Shown piece after piece: positions 44,258 to 52,900 of a stretch of 64,000 nucleotides of DNA (its first letter is position 1; each line of letters begins with the position of its first letter). This DNA is from Verrucomicrobiota bacterium (GTDB lineage Bacteria; Verrucomicrobiota; Verrucomicrobiia; Opitutales; Opitutaceae): assembly GCA_019510185.1 (NCBI GenBank), contig JAEKKV010000010.1, positions 62,001 to 126,000 on the forward strand. Reading direction: 5' to 3'. The translations under genes were made by a program, and so were the position numbers. The notes beneath the pieces were generated by a model. That model had not been told where the DNA came from. It searched no databases and saw nothing but the letters and a program-made list of their open reading frames with translations.

Positions 44258-46018
44258 ATGCTCCATTGCCGTCTCCTCGCCCTTGTTTCTCTCGTGCTGC
44301 CCTGCTCGGTGGCACTCGCTGCTCCGGCTTCTTCTACTCCCACCAAGGGCATTGATTTGCATTTCCCGGCGGCTTTTAGCGCTGATTTGCCTTACGATGT
44401 GAACATCGAGGGGCTGCGTGCTCTCAGCGATACGCCGCAAAAGGCGCGTCCTCCTTTCACCATTCCCGATGATAACATCCCGGCTGCTCAGCGCTTGTTT
44501 GATATTTTCTCTTGGCAGACGTTTATCGCGCTGAACTGGCCGGCCTTGCCCAATGGTCAGCCCAATTCGAAGCTTACCATTGCGGATGCCTTGGCCCCGC
44601 GCGTGTGGGAATTCTACGTGGATGCCGGGCAGGTGTATCGCAAGGACGGTGCCGCTCCTCTCGGCTGGCAGGACGCTGTCACCGCCGGTCAGAACAAGGT
44701 TTTTTGGATGAGCGGCATGGCCATTGGCACTCCGGCCGATAAAAAGAACGCCGGCGATGGCGACTATGTCATCCCCGTGATCAGCGGAGGTAGCGGCAGT
44801 CTCCAGGCGTTCACCGGCCCCCTAGTCGACCAGCAGGGCAAGTGGGTGCGCTATCAGGCGGCCATGAACGACGTGGAGTTTGATTACATCGTCGAAAACA
44901 AGCTCTACAATCTGGAAGGCCAGGCGGCTTACACCGCCAAAAAACAGATTTCCTTCCCCGTCAACAAGGGCACCAAGCACGGCTCGATGGAGATTAAAAT
45001 GTCGTGGAAGCAGATGAGCGATCAGGACGATCCCTCCCGCTTTCTTGTCCGCAAGGCCCGCGTTGTTCCGCTGACCGGCGAGCCCTACACCGCTGACTTT
45101 GGCTTGGTGGGCATGCACATCACCGCCCGCACCGAGTCCTCGCCCACGTGGATCTGGGCGACTTTCGAGCAGGTGGACAACACCAACGCCAACGACCTCG
45201 AGGTCGACGCCAAGGGCCGTCACCGCAGTCCTACTTTTTTCAATACGAATAACCCGACCATCCCGGTCAACGTCCTCGCGTCCAAGAACGCGGCCCCCGT
45301 CAATCAATACAACCCCGCAACCGGTCAGGACGACGGCCCCGCGGTCTTCACCTCGTGGGACGAGTCGAAGACCACCAATCCCACCCAAGTGACGATGGTC
45401 CTGCCCGTGCCCAAGGCCACCGCCGCGCTCAACGCGCAGGTGCAGGCGATGCTCAAGGAGCTCGGTTCTGTCTTTCAATATTATGAACTCATCGGCACCC
45501 AGTGGCCCGCCGCTCCGTCCTCTCCCGGCTTCACCAATGGCGTCGCCAATCAGCCTGACGGCCGTCTCCTGCCGTCTTCTTCCGAGAGTATCCTCTTCAA
45601 GATTCCGGGCAAGGTCATCCCGACTTTCCTCGTGAACACCACGATGGAAACGTTCTTCCAGAACGGCAATCAGGCGGCCGGTCCCGTGGCCGACGATTAT
45701 CGCCTGCCTGCTGGACTTCTGGCCGATCCGAACACTGTCTTCGCGACCGAGAGTTGCGCCGGTTGCCACTTCTCCGCCGGAGCCTGCGTGGGTTTTAAGA
45801 AGGATCCTTACGGTCGCTACGTCACCCAGACGGTTGATGGTATCAAATATCGCATACCGGTCTTCGGTCAGAACGCCGTGCGCGGCATGATGGGCGACGC
45901 CGATTTCTCCTGGCTTCTTCAGCTCCGCGCCCAGTCCGCGCCGTACACCGGCACCGACACGGTGGATATCTCCACCGTTCTCGTCCCGAACAATCAGAAG
46001 CTCTGTCCGGCGCGCTAA
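44258..46018 (+). CDS. Exported c-type cytochrome family protein
   Basis: The protein is 586 residues from the ATG at 44258, which gives a signal peptide (LLALVSLVLPCSVALAAPA). The family hallmark FDIFSWQTFIALNWPALP lies near residue 90, and a long beta-rich body follows. A single heme-binding CXXCH, ESCAGCHFSAGACVG, lies near residue 505, followed by DFSWLLQLRAQSAP. Proteins of this family are periplasmic, with one c-type heme near the C terminus and an uncharacterised N-terminal part. It heads a plus-strand run with a GH31 enzyme, a DUF6209-like protein and a copper oxidase fusion, so an electron-transfer role toward that oxidase is plausible (inference). Confidence 0.75.
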   Translation: MLHCRLLALVSLVLPCSVALAAPASSTPTKGIDLHFPAAFSADLPYDVNIEGLRALSDTPQKARPPFTIPDDNIPAAQRLFDIFSWQTFIALNWPALPNGQPNSKLTIADALAPRVWEFYVDAGQVYRKDGAAPLGWQDAVTAGQNKVFWMSGMAIGTPADKKNAGDGDYVIPVISGGSGSLQAFTGPLVDQQGKWVRYQAAMNDVEFDYIVENKLYNLEGQAAYTAKKQISFPVNKGTKHGSMEIKMSWKQMSDQDDPSRFLVRKARVVPLTGEPYTADFGLVGMHITARTESSPTWIWATFEQVDNTNANDLEVDAKGRHRSPTFFNTNNPTIPVNVLASKNAAPVNQYNPATGQDDGPAVFTSWDESKTTNPTQVTMVLPVPKATAALNAQVQAMLKELGSVFQYYELIGTQWPAAPSSPGFTNGVANQPDGRLLPSSSESILFKIPGKVIPTFLVNTTMETFFQNGNQAAGPVADDYRLPAGLLADPNTVFATESCAGCHFSAGACVGFKKDPYGRYVTQTVDGIKYRIPVFGQNAVRGMMGDADFSWLLQLRAQSAPYTGTDTVDISTVLVPNNQKLCPAR

Positions 46019-46039
46019 ACTGCGCGTTGGTCCTTGCCT

Positions 46040-46068
46040 GCGCGCAGCGGCTTGCCGCCGCTGCGCGC
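46040..46068 (+). terminator. Intercistronic hairpin between cytochrome and GH31 genes
   Basis: A perfect 11-bp stem, GCGCGCAGCGG (46040-46050) with CCGCTGCGCGC (46058-46068), has a 7-nt loop. It is followed by CTCAATTTCC, only weakly U-rich, so it may attenuate or stabilise the message rather than end it. Confidence 0.5.
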
Positions 46069-46102
46069 CTCAATTTCCAGCATCCTTCATCGTCCTTTTA
46101 TC

Positions 46103-48973
46103 ATGAGCGCCAATTTCCCTTTTGTTTATCCCAGTCAATTCACGCCCAATAATCCGGGCTGGAGCACCATCGGCAACATTGCCTCGTGGTCCGTTGATTC
46201 CACCGGCCGCCGTTTCACCTTCGTCTTCGGAGCCGGCAACGCCTACTCCCTTTATATCGAAGTGCTGGGGCCGACCGCTTACCGGCTGCGCTTCAACCCC
46301 ACGCCCGGAGCCTCTTACGCGACCGAAACTTCCACCGCGGTGGTCAGCCGTGACTTGGGCGTCTCCGGACTCCAGGTCACCTACACCCAGCCGAGTTCGA
46401 CCCAGCTCGCGATCAATACCGGCACGCTCACCATCCAAGTGGGGCTCGCGCCTTTTTACGTGCAGGTTTATCGCGGCAGCCAGCTCATCAATCAGGATGC
46501 CCCCGGCCAAGGCGTGCTTTACATCCCGGGCCAGCAGGTCATCGCCATCATGAAAACCGCGCCGAGCGGCGCCAATTATTATGGTCTCGGCGAAAAAGCC
46601 GGCGCCGCGCTCCAGAAGAACAACTATACCTTCACGTTCTTCAATTTCGACAATTATACTTACAACGGTCCCTCCGAAGGCTCCCCCGGCCCGCTCAATC
46701 CCACCGAGCCGCTCTATTGCTCCATCCCCGTTCTCATCGAGAACAACCCAATGCTCACCTCGGGCCGGCCTTTCGCCGGCCCCGCCTACGCCACCGGTCT
46801 CTTTCTGGACAATCCCGCCCAGACTTATGCCAACGTATCGGCCAACGATTACTCGGACATGGGCGGGAAGTACTATCTTGGCTCCCTCTACAACGAGCTC
46901 GACACCTACTTCTTCGCCGGCGACGGCATCGCCGACATTCTCCGTCAGTACACCACGCTGACCGGCCGCGCACCGATGCCGCCGCGCTACGCCTTCGGTT
47001 TTCACCAAGGCGCCTATGGTTATTTCGACCGCTACAAGCTCGCCGCCGCCGCGAACTCCTATCGCGCCGCCCGCATTCCCTGCGACGGTCTGCACATCGA
47101 TGTCGATTTCCAGGACAACTACCGGACCTTCACCCACAGCGAGATGAAGTTCCCCAACACCAAGGAGCTCTTCGACGATCTGCACCTCATCGGATTCAAG
47201 ATGAGCACCAACATCACTCCGGTCATCACCACCAACGTGTTGAATCAGGAAGGTGTGAAGGCTCCCTACGTGCAGCGCGACGCTCTCGTTGCCGCCAATG
47301 CCCTTATCTATAACACCCGCTATCAATCCGGAGAGGATCCCAATCCCTACCAAGGCGGCGTCAATTACGGCATCAACTACGGCAACAATCCCTATCCGTA
47401 TCCGCCGCTTCAGCCCAACAACCAGGGACAGACCCCGCTCACTGCTCCGGGCAACTACCCCGATTTCGGACTTGCCCAGGTTCGCACCGTCTGGGGACAG
47501 CAATATCAGGATCTCATACAGAACGTCGGCCTCGACATGATCTGGCAGGACATGACCTGTCCTGCGATCGACGCCAACCTGCCGCCCTCCCAGCAGTACT
47601 ACAAGACGTTCCCCCAAGACCTCATGATGGCGCAGGAGCAGGTTAATCCCGCCACTGGTGCGGTTGTCAGTGTCAACTACCTGCCGAATGCCCAGCTGCA
47701 TAACAGCTACGTCAACAACCTTCTCCACGCCACTTGGGACGGCATCAACCAGCTCGCTCCGCAGCGGCGCAATTTCATCATCGCCCGAGGAGGCTACGCC
47801 GGCATGCAGCGCTATGCCGGCCTTTGGACCGGCGACTCTGCCTCCAGCTGGGATTTCCTCAACATCAACCTCCCGGAGGTGCTTAACCTTGGCCTCTCCG
47901 GCGTGCCTATCAGCGGCTGCGACATCGGCGGCTTCGCCACCGGCTCCGGCACCACCAGCCAGTCCGGCATCGTGGGCGGCACCATCGTGGGCGGCATCAC
48001 CAACTACGAGCTCTTCACCCGTTGGATGCAGCTTGGCTCCTTCCTACCTTGGTTCCGCAACCACTACGACGGCTACAACAAGCAGTTTCAAGAGGCCTTC
48101 GCCTATGGTGAACCCGTTCCCACGAACTGCCGCACCTACGTCGAGCTGCGCTACTGCATGCTGCAGATTTATTATGACGCCATGTACAAGTGGACCCAGA
48201 CCGGCCTTCCGATCTGCCGTCCGCTATTCCTTGGTGCTCCGCAGGACGGAGCTGTGTACGGTAATAACAACTACTACATTAACTCGCAGCTCTTCGTTGG
48301 TGACGACTTCCTTGTCGCGCCCATTCTCTTTCAGGCCGAGACCGCCAGTCCGCCGATTTCGCCGACGCGCGACCTCTATCTCCCCGCCGGCAGCAATTGG
48401 TACGCCTTCCAAAACAACGAGGCCCCGCTCCTCGGTGCCGTTCAGGGCGGCACCGTCATCTCCTACACCGCGGGCTTGGATCTTGTTCCCATCTACGTCC
48501 GCGCCGGCGCCATCCTGCCGTTCCAGGAACTGGAACAATGGGTCGGGCAGTTGGCCGAAAATCCGCTCACGATCAACTGCTACCCCGGTCCCGATCGCTG
48601 GACCGATGGGCAGGCCTACCAACTGTATCAGGACGACGGCATCACGCAAAACGCGGCCAACAACGGGGAATATCGCCTTTCCCGAATCTATCAGCAGACG
48701 CTCACCAACAGCGGCACTACGCGTCAGATCCGCATCGCCCGGGTGAATGACAACTATGCGCCGCCCGCTCCGTTCAACTATATCGCCATCCTTGGCAGCA
48801 TTACCTCCGCCAATCAGGTTAACCGCGATGGCACGGTGCTCCCCAACGTCGGCGATCCGGCCTCGCTCCAATCCTCCCCCGCCGACTGCTGGTATTGGAA
48901 CCAGAGTCTGAATATCGTCTTCGTCAAAATCTACGACAACCGCGCCGACACCACCGTGAGCGCCGCCTACTGA
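46103..48973 (+). CDS. GH31 enzyme resembling alpha-1,4-glucan lyase
   Basis: The protein is 956 residues from the ATG at 46103, with no signal peptide. The GH31 architecture is complete: N-terminal beta-sandwich with NYYGLGEKAGAALQKNNYTF, then the barrel with GLHIDVDFQDNYRTFTH and nucleophile Asp483 in GLDMIWQDMTCPAID. The acid/base-position Asp578 is in YAGLWTGDSASSWDF. FLPWFRNHYDGYNKQFQE and YVELRYCMLQIYYDAMYK follow. The nucleophile loop WQDMT(x)PA, DVDFQDN and YVELRY recall alpha-1,4-glucan lyases (which make 1,5-anhydrofructose) more than the WxDMNE of alpha-glucosidases. Lyase activity is inference. It is followed 10 bp later by a DUF6209-like gene. Confidence 0.85.
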   Translation: MSANFPFVYPSQFTPNNPGWSTIGNIASWSVDSTGRRFTFVFGAGNAYSLYIEVLGPTAYRLRFNPTPGASYATETSTAVVSRDLGVSGLQVTYTQPSSTQLAINTGTLTIQVGLAPFYVQVYRGSQLINQDAPGQGVLYIPGQQVIAIMKTAPSGANYYGLGEKAGAALQKNNYTFTFFNFDNYTYNGPSEGSPGPLNPTEPLYCSIPVLIENNPMLTSGRPFAGPAYATGLFLDNPAQTYANVSANDYSDMGGKYYLGSLYNELDTYFFAGDGIADILRQYTTLTGRAPMPPRYAFGFHQGAYGYFDRYKLAAAANSYRAARIPCDGLHIDVDFQDNYRTFTHSEMKFPNTKELFDDLHLIGFKMSTNITPVITTNVLNQEGVKAPYVQRDALVAANALIYNTRYQSGEDPNPYQGGVNYGINYGNNPYPYPPLQPNNQGQTPLTAPGNYPDFGLAQVRTVWGQQYQDLIQNVGLDMIWQDMTCPAIDANLPPSQQYYKTFPQDLMMAQEQVNPATGAVVSVNYLPNAQLHNSYVNNLLHATWDGINQLAPQRRNFIIARGGYAGMQRYAGLWTGDSASSWDFLNINLPEVLNLGLSGVPISGCDIGGFATGSGTTSQSGIVGGTIVGGITNYELFTRWMQLGSFLPWFRNHYDGYNKQFQEAFAYGEPVPTNCRTYVELRYCMLQIYYDAMYKWTQTGLPICRPLFLGAPQDGAVYGNNNYYINSQLFVGDDFLVAPILFQAETASPPISPTRDLYLPAGSNWYAFQNNEAPLLGAVQGGTVISYTAGLDLVPIYVRAGAILPFQELEQWVGQLAENPLTINCYPGPDRWTDGQAYQLYQDDGITQNAANNGEYRLSRIYQQTLTNSGTTRQIRIARVNDNYAPPAPFNYIAILGSITSANQVNRDGTVLPNVGDPASLQSSPADCWYWNQSLNIVFVKIYDNRADTTVSAAY

Positions 48974-48983
48974 GGAAATACCC

Positions 48984-49709
48984 ATGCAACTTCGTCAAAA
49001 CCAGGGCGCCCGCCCCCAGATCACCTTCACTTCCGATTTCCACGAGCTCGTCCAAGGCGATCTTGTTCCGGGACCCTGCGTCCTGCGCTATGATCCGCTG
49101 CGGCTCGTCTCGCTCGGCGATGCCGCGCAAGAAGGCCACCACATCCGCGCCTACGTCCGGTTTCACCCCGGCGGCACCGAGTGGCAGGGCGTGCTCGAAC
49201 TGCCCGCCGGTCTCCCGCTAGCCGATCTCGCCGATCCCACCGGTCAAGGCATCATGCTCACGACCACCTTCGAAATTCCTGAGGGCGCCGATGAACTCGA
49301 AGTCTGGTTCTCCTGCACCCACGAGGACGGCCAAACCCATTGGGATTCCGACTTCGGCAAAAACCACTGGCTTCGTTTTGGTCTCGCCGACCTCTCCATC
49401 AAGTCGGCCAAGGTAAAGTCCGCCAAGAAAAAGGGCGTCGCCCAAGACGCGCTTGAATTCGAGATCAGCACCAAGACGAAGGTCGAGGCCGTCGAGGTTC
49501 GCTGGCGCATTACCTCCAACCCTGCCTTTCCGCGTCAGGTCACGCCACTGGTGGCTACTGCGACCAGTTCAACCGCCAAAACCTGGTCTTCCCCCGCCGG
49601 TGGCATTCCTGTGCCCAAGGGCGCCACCGTGGCCTTCGACGTGGTTTATCATGTCGAGGGTCGGGCCTACACGGATGATAACCAAGGCCGCTGGTATATT
49701 GCCGACTAA
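48984..49709 (+). CDS. DUF6209-like two-domain beta-sandwich protein
   Basis: The protein is 241 residues, starting 10 bp after the GH31 stop with a rare good Shine-Dalgarno (GAGGAAA overlapping the stop). The N-terminal domain (ITFTSDFHELVQGDLVPGPC, then VLRYDPLRLV, then FEIPEGADELEVWFSC and THWDSDFGKNHWLRF) resembles DUF6209. The C-terminal half (about 155-241) is a second beta-sandwich (VEAVEVRWRITSNPAFPR). There is no signal peptide. Its tight link to the GH31 gene suggests it assists that enzyme or binds the same glucan, which is inference. Confidence 0.65.
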   Translation: MQLRQNQGARPQITFTSDFHELVQGDLVPGPCVLRYDPLRLVSLGDAAQEGHHIRAYVRFHPGGTEWQGVLELPAGLPLADLADPTGQGIMLTTTFEIPEGADELEVWFSCTHEDGQTHWDSDFGKNHWLRFGLADLSIKSAKVKSAKKKGVAQDALEFEISTKTKVEAVEVRWRITSNPAFPRQVTPLVATATSSTAKTWSSPAGGIPVPKGATVAFDVVYHVEGRAYTDDNQGRWYIAD

Positions 49710-49717
49710 AAATTCAT

Positions 49718-49745
49718 CCGCCGTCCGGCGATGACCGGGCGGCGG
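49718..49745 (+). terminator. Terminator-like hairpin after the GH31-DUF6209 pair
   Basis: CCGCCGTCCGG (49718-49728) pairs with CCGGGCGGCGG (49735-49745), an 11-bp stem with one G-T pair and a 6-nt loop. There is no T-run, so termination would be Rho-assisted or partial. The next 240 bp before the oxidase gene hold nothing else I can identify. Confidence 0.45.
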
Positions 49746-49983
49746 GTGGAGTGTCGGGAAAAGTAAGCTGAGTTTTGCGAACCCCGTAGGCCTAGCCTGC
49801 CGTCAGTGAAATCGGACTGGCGGCAAGAGGGGATCGAACTGTCCGTAATTTCAGATTAATTGCGCTAAATACTTGCACTTGGGCATAGCTCCAGCCAATG
49901 ACTTGCGCTGATTCGTTTGGCCTAAGCTCTCTGTTGAGAGGCTGATAGCCAAAAACAACCCCGTTCCTTCGTTTTCTGCGTTT

Positions 49984-52900
49984 ATGAAAAATCCACTTCG
50001 GCGAGCTGTTTGGGTCGTTGCTTTTATTGTCTATGCCAACGCCCTTTGGGCTCAAACAGCCGCAGTGAGTCAGCCTCCGGCTTCGACGATCTCACGCGAG
50101 CCGACGGAGCAGGAAGCGCAACAGCACTTGCAGCAAAGCTGGGAAGCCTTGCTGACACCCGCGAGTCCTCGCACCGGCGGGGCACAACTGCTGAAGGTGG
50201 CCCCGGCGGAGTCCGCTTTGCCCGCGCCTCAGCAGAGGGCGCTGGCGATGGCGGCAACCACATCGTTTCAAGAGCCCGAGGAAATCCGGTCCGTGGATGG
50301 CAAACTTCGCGTTACTCTCGTGGTGATGAAGGCGTGGAATCACATCGGTGACGATCCCGTCTTCCTGCGCTCCTACAATGGCAGGCTGGTCGGGCCCACG
50401 CTGCGCGCCCATCCGGGTGAAACGCTGTACATCACGCTCAAAAACGATCTTACGGCCGAACCGGGGCACGATGGCGGTCACAACACGCTGCACGATTTCA
50501 ACACCACCAACCTGCATACGCACGGGCTGCATGTTTCACCTTCGGGCATCAGCGACAACGTGCTGCTGGAAATCCCGCCGGGAGCGACGCAGGAATATGA
50601 AATCGTCATTCCGCCCGACCACCCGGCAGGCACGTTTTGGTATCATGCGCACAAGCACGGCTCGACTGCCGCCCAGGTCGCCAGCGGCATGTCCGGCGCG
50701 CTGATTATTGAGGGCGGCATTGATACCGTGCCGGAAATCGCCCGTGCGCGTCAGCGGGTGTTTGTTCTCCAACAGATCGCTTATCTCTACAAAAACTGTT
50801 TCCCCGACGAAAGTTCTCCCTCGGGTCAGAAGTGCTTCGACCTGCCCGAAGGAGTGATCGAGCAGAAATACGAGGACTGGATTTTCGGCCCGGGCACTTG
50901 GGACGCCCTCGGCCGTTTCACCACGGTCAACGGGGTTCAGCTTCCGGTTATCCGCCTCCGGCCCGGCGCGGTGGAGCGCTGGCGGCTGGTCGACAGTGGC
51001 ATGCGCGAGCGCATTGAGCTGAAATTGGAGAGCGTCAAGGCCGGGCCGGGTGGAGTGCCGGCGACGCTGCCGCTGCACGTCATCGCCGAGGACGGTCTGC
51101 CGCTCGGCAAAGTCGACACTCGCCAGACGGTCGAGCTTTGGCCCGGTTATCGCGCCGATGTGCTGGTGCAGGCGCCGAACCAGCCCGGTGAATATTTGCT
51201 CCTGGATGAACGCACGGCGGCGGCGGTGTCGCTCAATGGAAAAGACGAAAGCCGCAAGTACATCGCGCGTGTGATCGTCGAAGGCGATCCGTTGCCGATG
51301 ACGCTGCCAAGGGATGCAGAACTCGCGCCCTATCGCCTTAAATCGATTCCCGCTCGCGATGTGACGGGGCCGCAGAGCGCGGCTTACGGTATTTTAAAAA
51401 ATCCGGCCGGCGGCGTTTTGTTCACCATTGATGGCAAGCCCTTCGATGCAGCCAATGTCCGAAAACTTAAACTCGGCGATGTCGATGAGTGGACGCTGAC
51501 CTCGATCAACCAAGTCGGTGCGGTGAGCCATCCGTTCCATATTCATGTCAATCCGTTCGAGGTTGTCTCGATGGTGGACGACCAGGGCGTGGAGCAGTTG
51601 AAGGAGCCGATTTGGCGGGACACGATCATCCTGCACGAGAAATGGGTCGTGAAGGTGCGCACGCACTACACCGATTTTGCGGGCACGTTTGTGCAGCACT
51701 GCCACATTCTCGATCACGAGGACCAAGGCATGATGGAGCTGGTGGAGATCGTCGATCCCGCGGCTACGACGACACCGGCGAAACAACCCTCCGCCGGGTC
51801 GATCACCCAGCCTTATGCGGCGCCTTCATGGGCATTACCGGATGCGACCGGGAAAATTTGGAAGCTGGAGGATTTCCACGGACATCCCACCGTGCTTTTT
51901 TTCTTCAAGGATCGGAGCTGTCTGCACTGCGTGGCGCAGCTCGGGCTTTTTTCCGCCCGGGTGAAGGAATTTGCGGCAAAAGGGATCCAGTTGGTGGGCG
52001 TAAGCACCACTACACCGGAGAAGCTTCGTGAGGCGCTCGCCGAGGAGCCCTGTCCGTTTCCCTTGCTGTCCGATTCGGGATTGTCGGTTTTCCGCCAGTA
52101 TCATTGTGCGGGGACGGAGCCGCTGCACGGCACCTTTCTTCTCGATGCCGCCGGGCAGGTGCGCTGGCAGACGATCGGTACCACGCCTTTCACCGGAGTC
52201 GGACTGCTCTTTTTTGAGGCGGACAAGCTTGCCGCGCCGGCGACGCCGTCCGTGTTGACGGCTGCGCCCGCGGCTTCCTCCGGGCCTGCGGTTGAGGTGC
52301 AGGTGCGCAACACGGCGACCGGCGAAGACGATTACATTGCCTGGTCTCCGGTTGCGTGCCGCATCCGTCAGGCTCCCGGCGCGGCCGATCTTCCCATCGT
52401 GCTCACCAACGATCCTGCCCAGCCGGTGCCGGCGGGGCGCACTCAACCGCTCGATGGCGACGTGGCTTTTTCTGCCGCGGTCGCTCCCGGCTTGGTCCCG
52501 ACGGGTGATCGCTTGGCTCTGACGCTGCCGAAGGACGGGTCCTGGGTGTCTTTTGTCGTCGCCGGGAAATTTCCGAGGGCCAGCACGCAGGACAAGGACA
52601 CCATCATCGAGGTGCATCAAACAACGCCTGACGGTCCGATCCTGCAAAAGCAGGCGCTTATGGTGCGCGTTCGCAAGGATCACCGCACGCTGACTCTGCA
52701 CGAACGCCAGCGATTCCTGGAGGCGCTTGATTATCTCAATCGCAAGGTGATCGGCCCCGATGGCGAGAGTCGCTACATGTATTTCGTTCGTCTGCACCAA
52801 GCGGCCGCCGTCGGACTCGATTTTGGCAGCCGGCCGGACATCAAATATTACTGGCCCGATCTGGCGCACAAAGGCCCTGGATTCATCGCGTGGCATCGTG

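Noticed and set aside
49792..50055. 87-codon minus-strand frame upstream of the oxidase gene
   Set aside because: It overlaps the signal peptide region of the well-supported oxidase gene and has no protein features.
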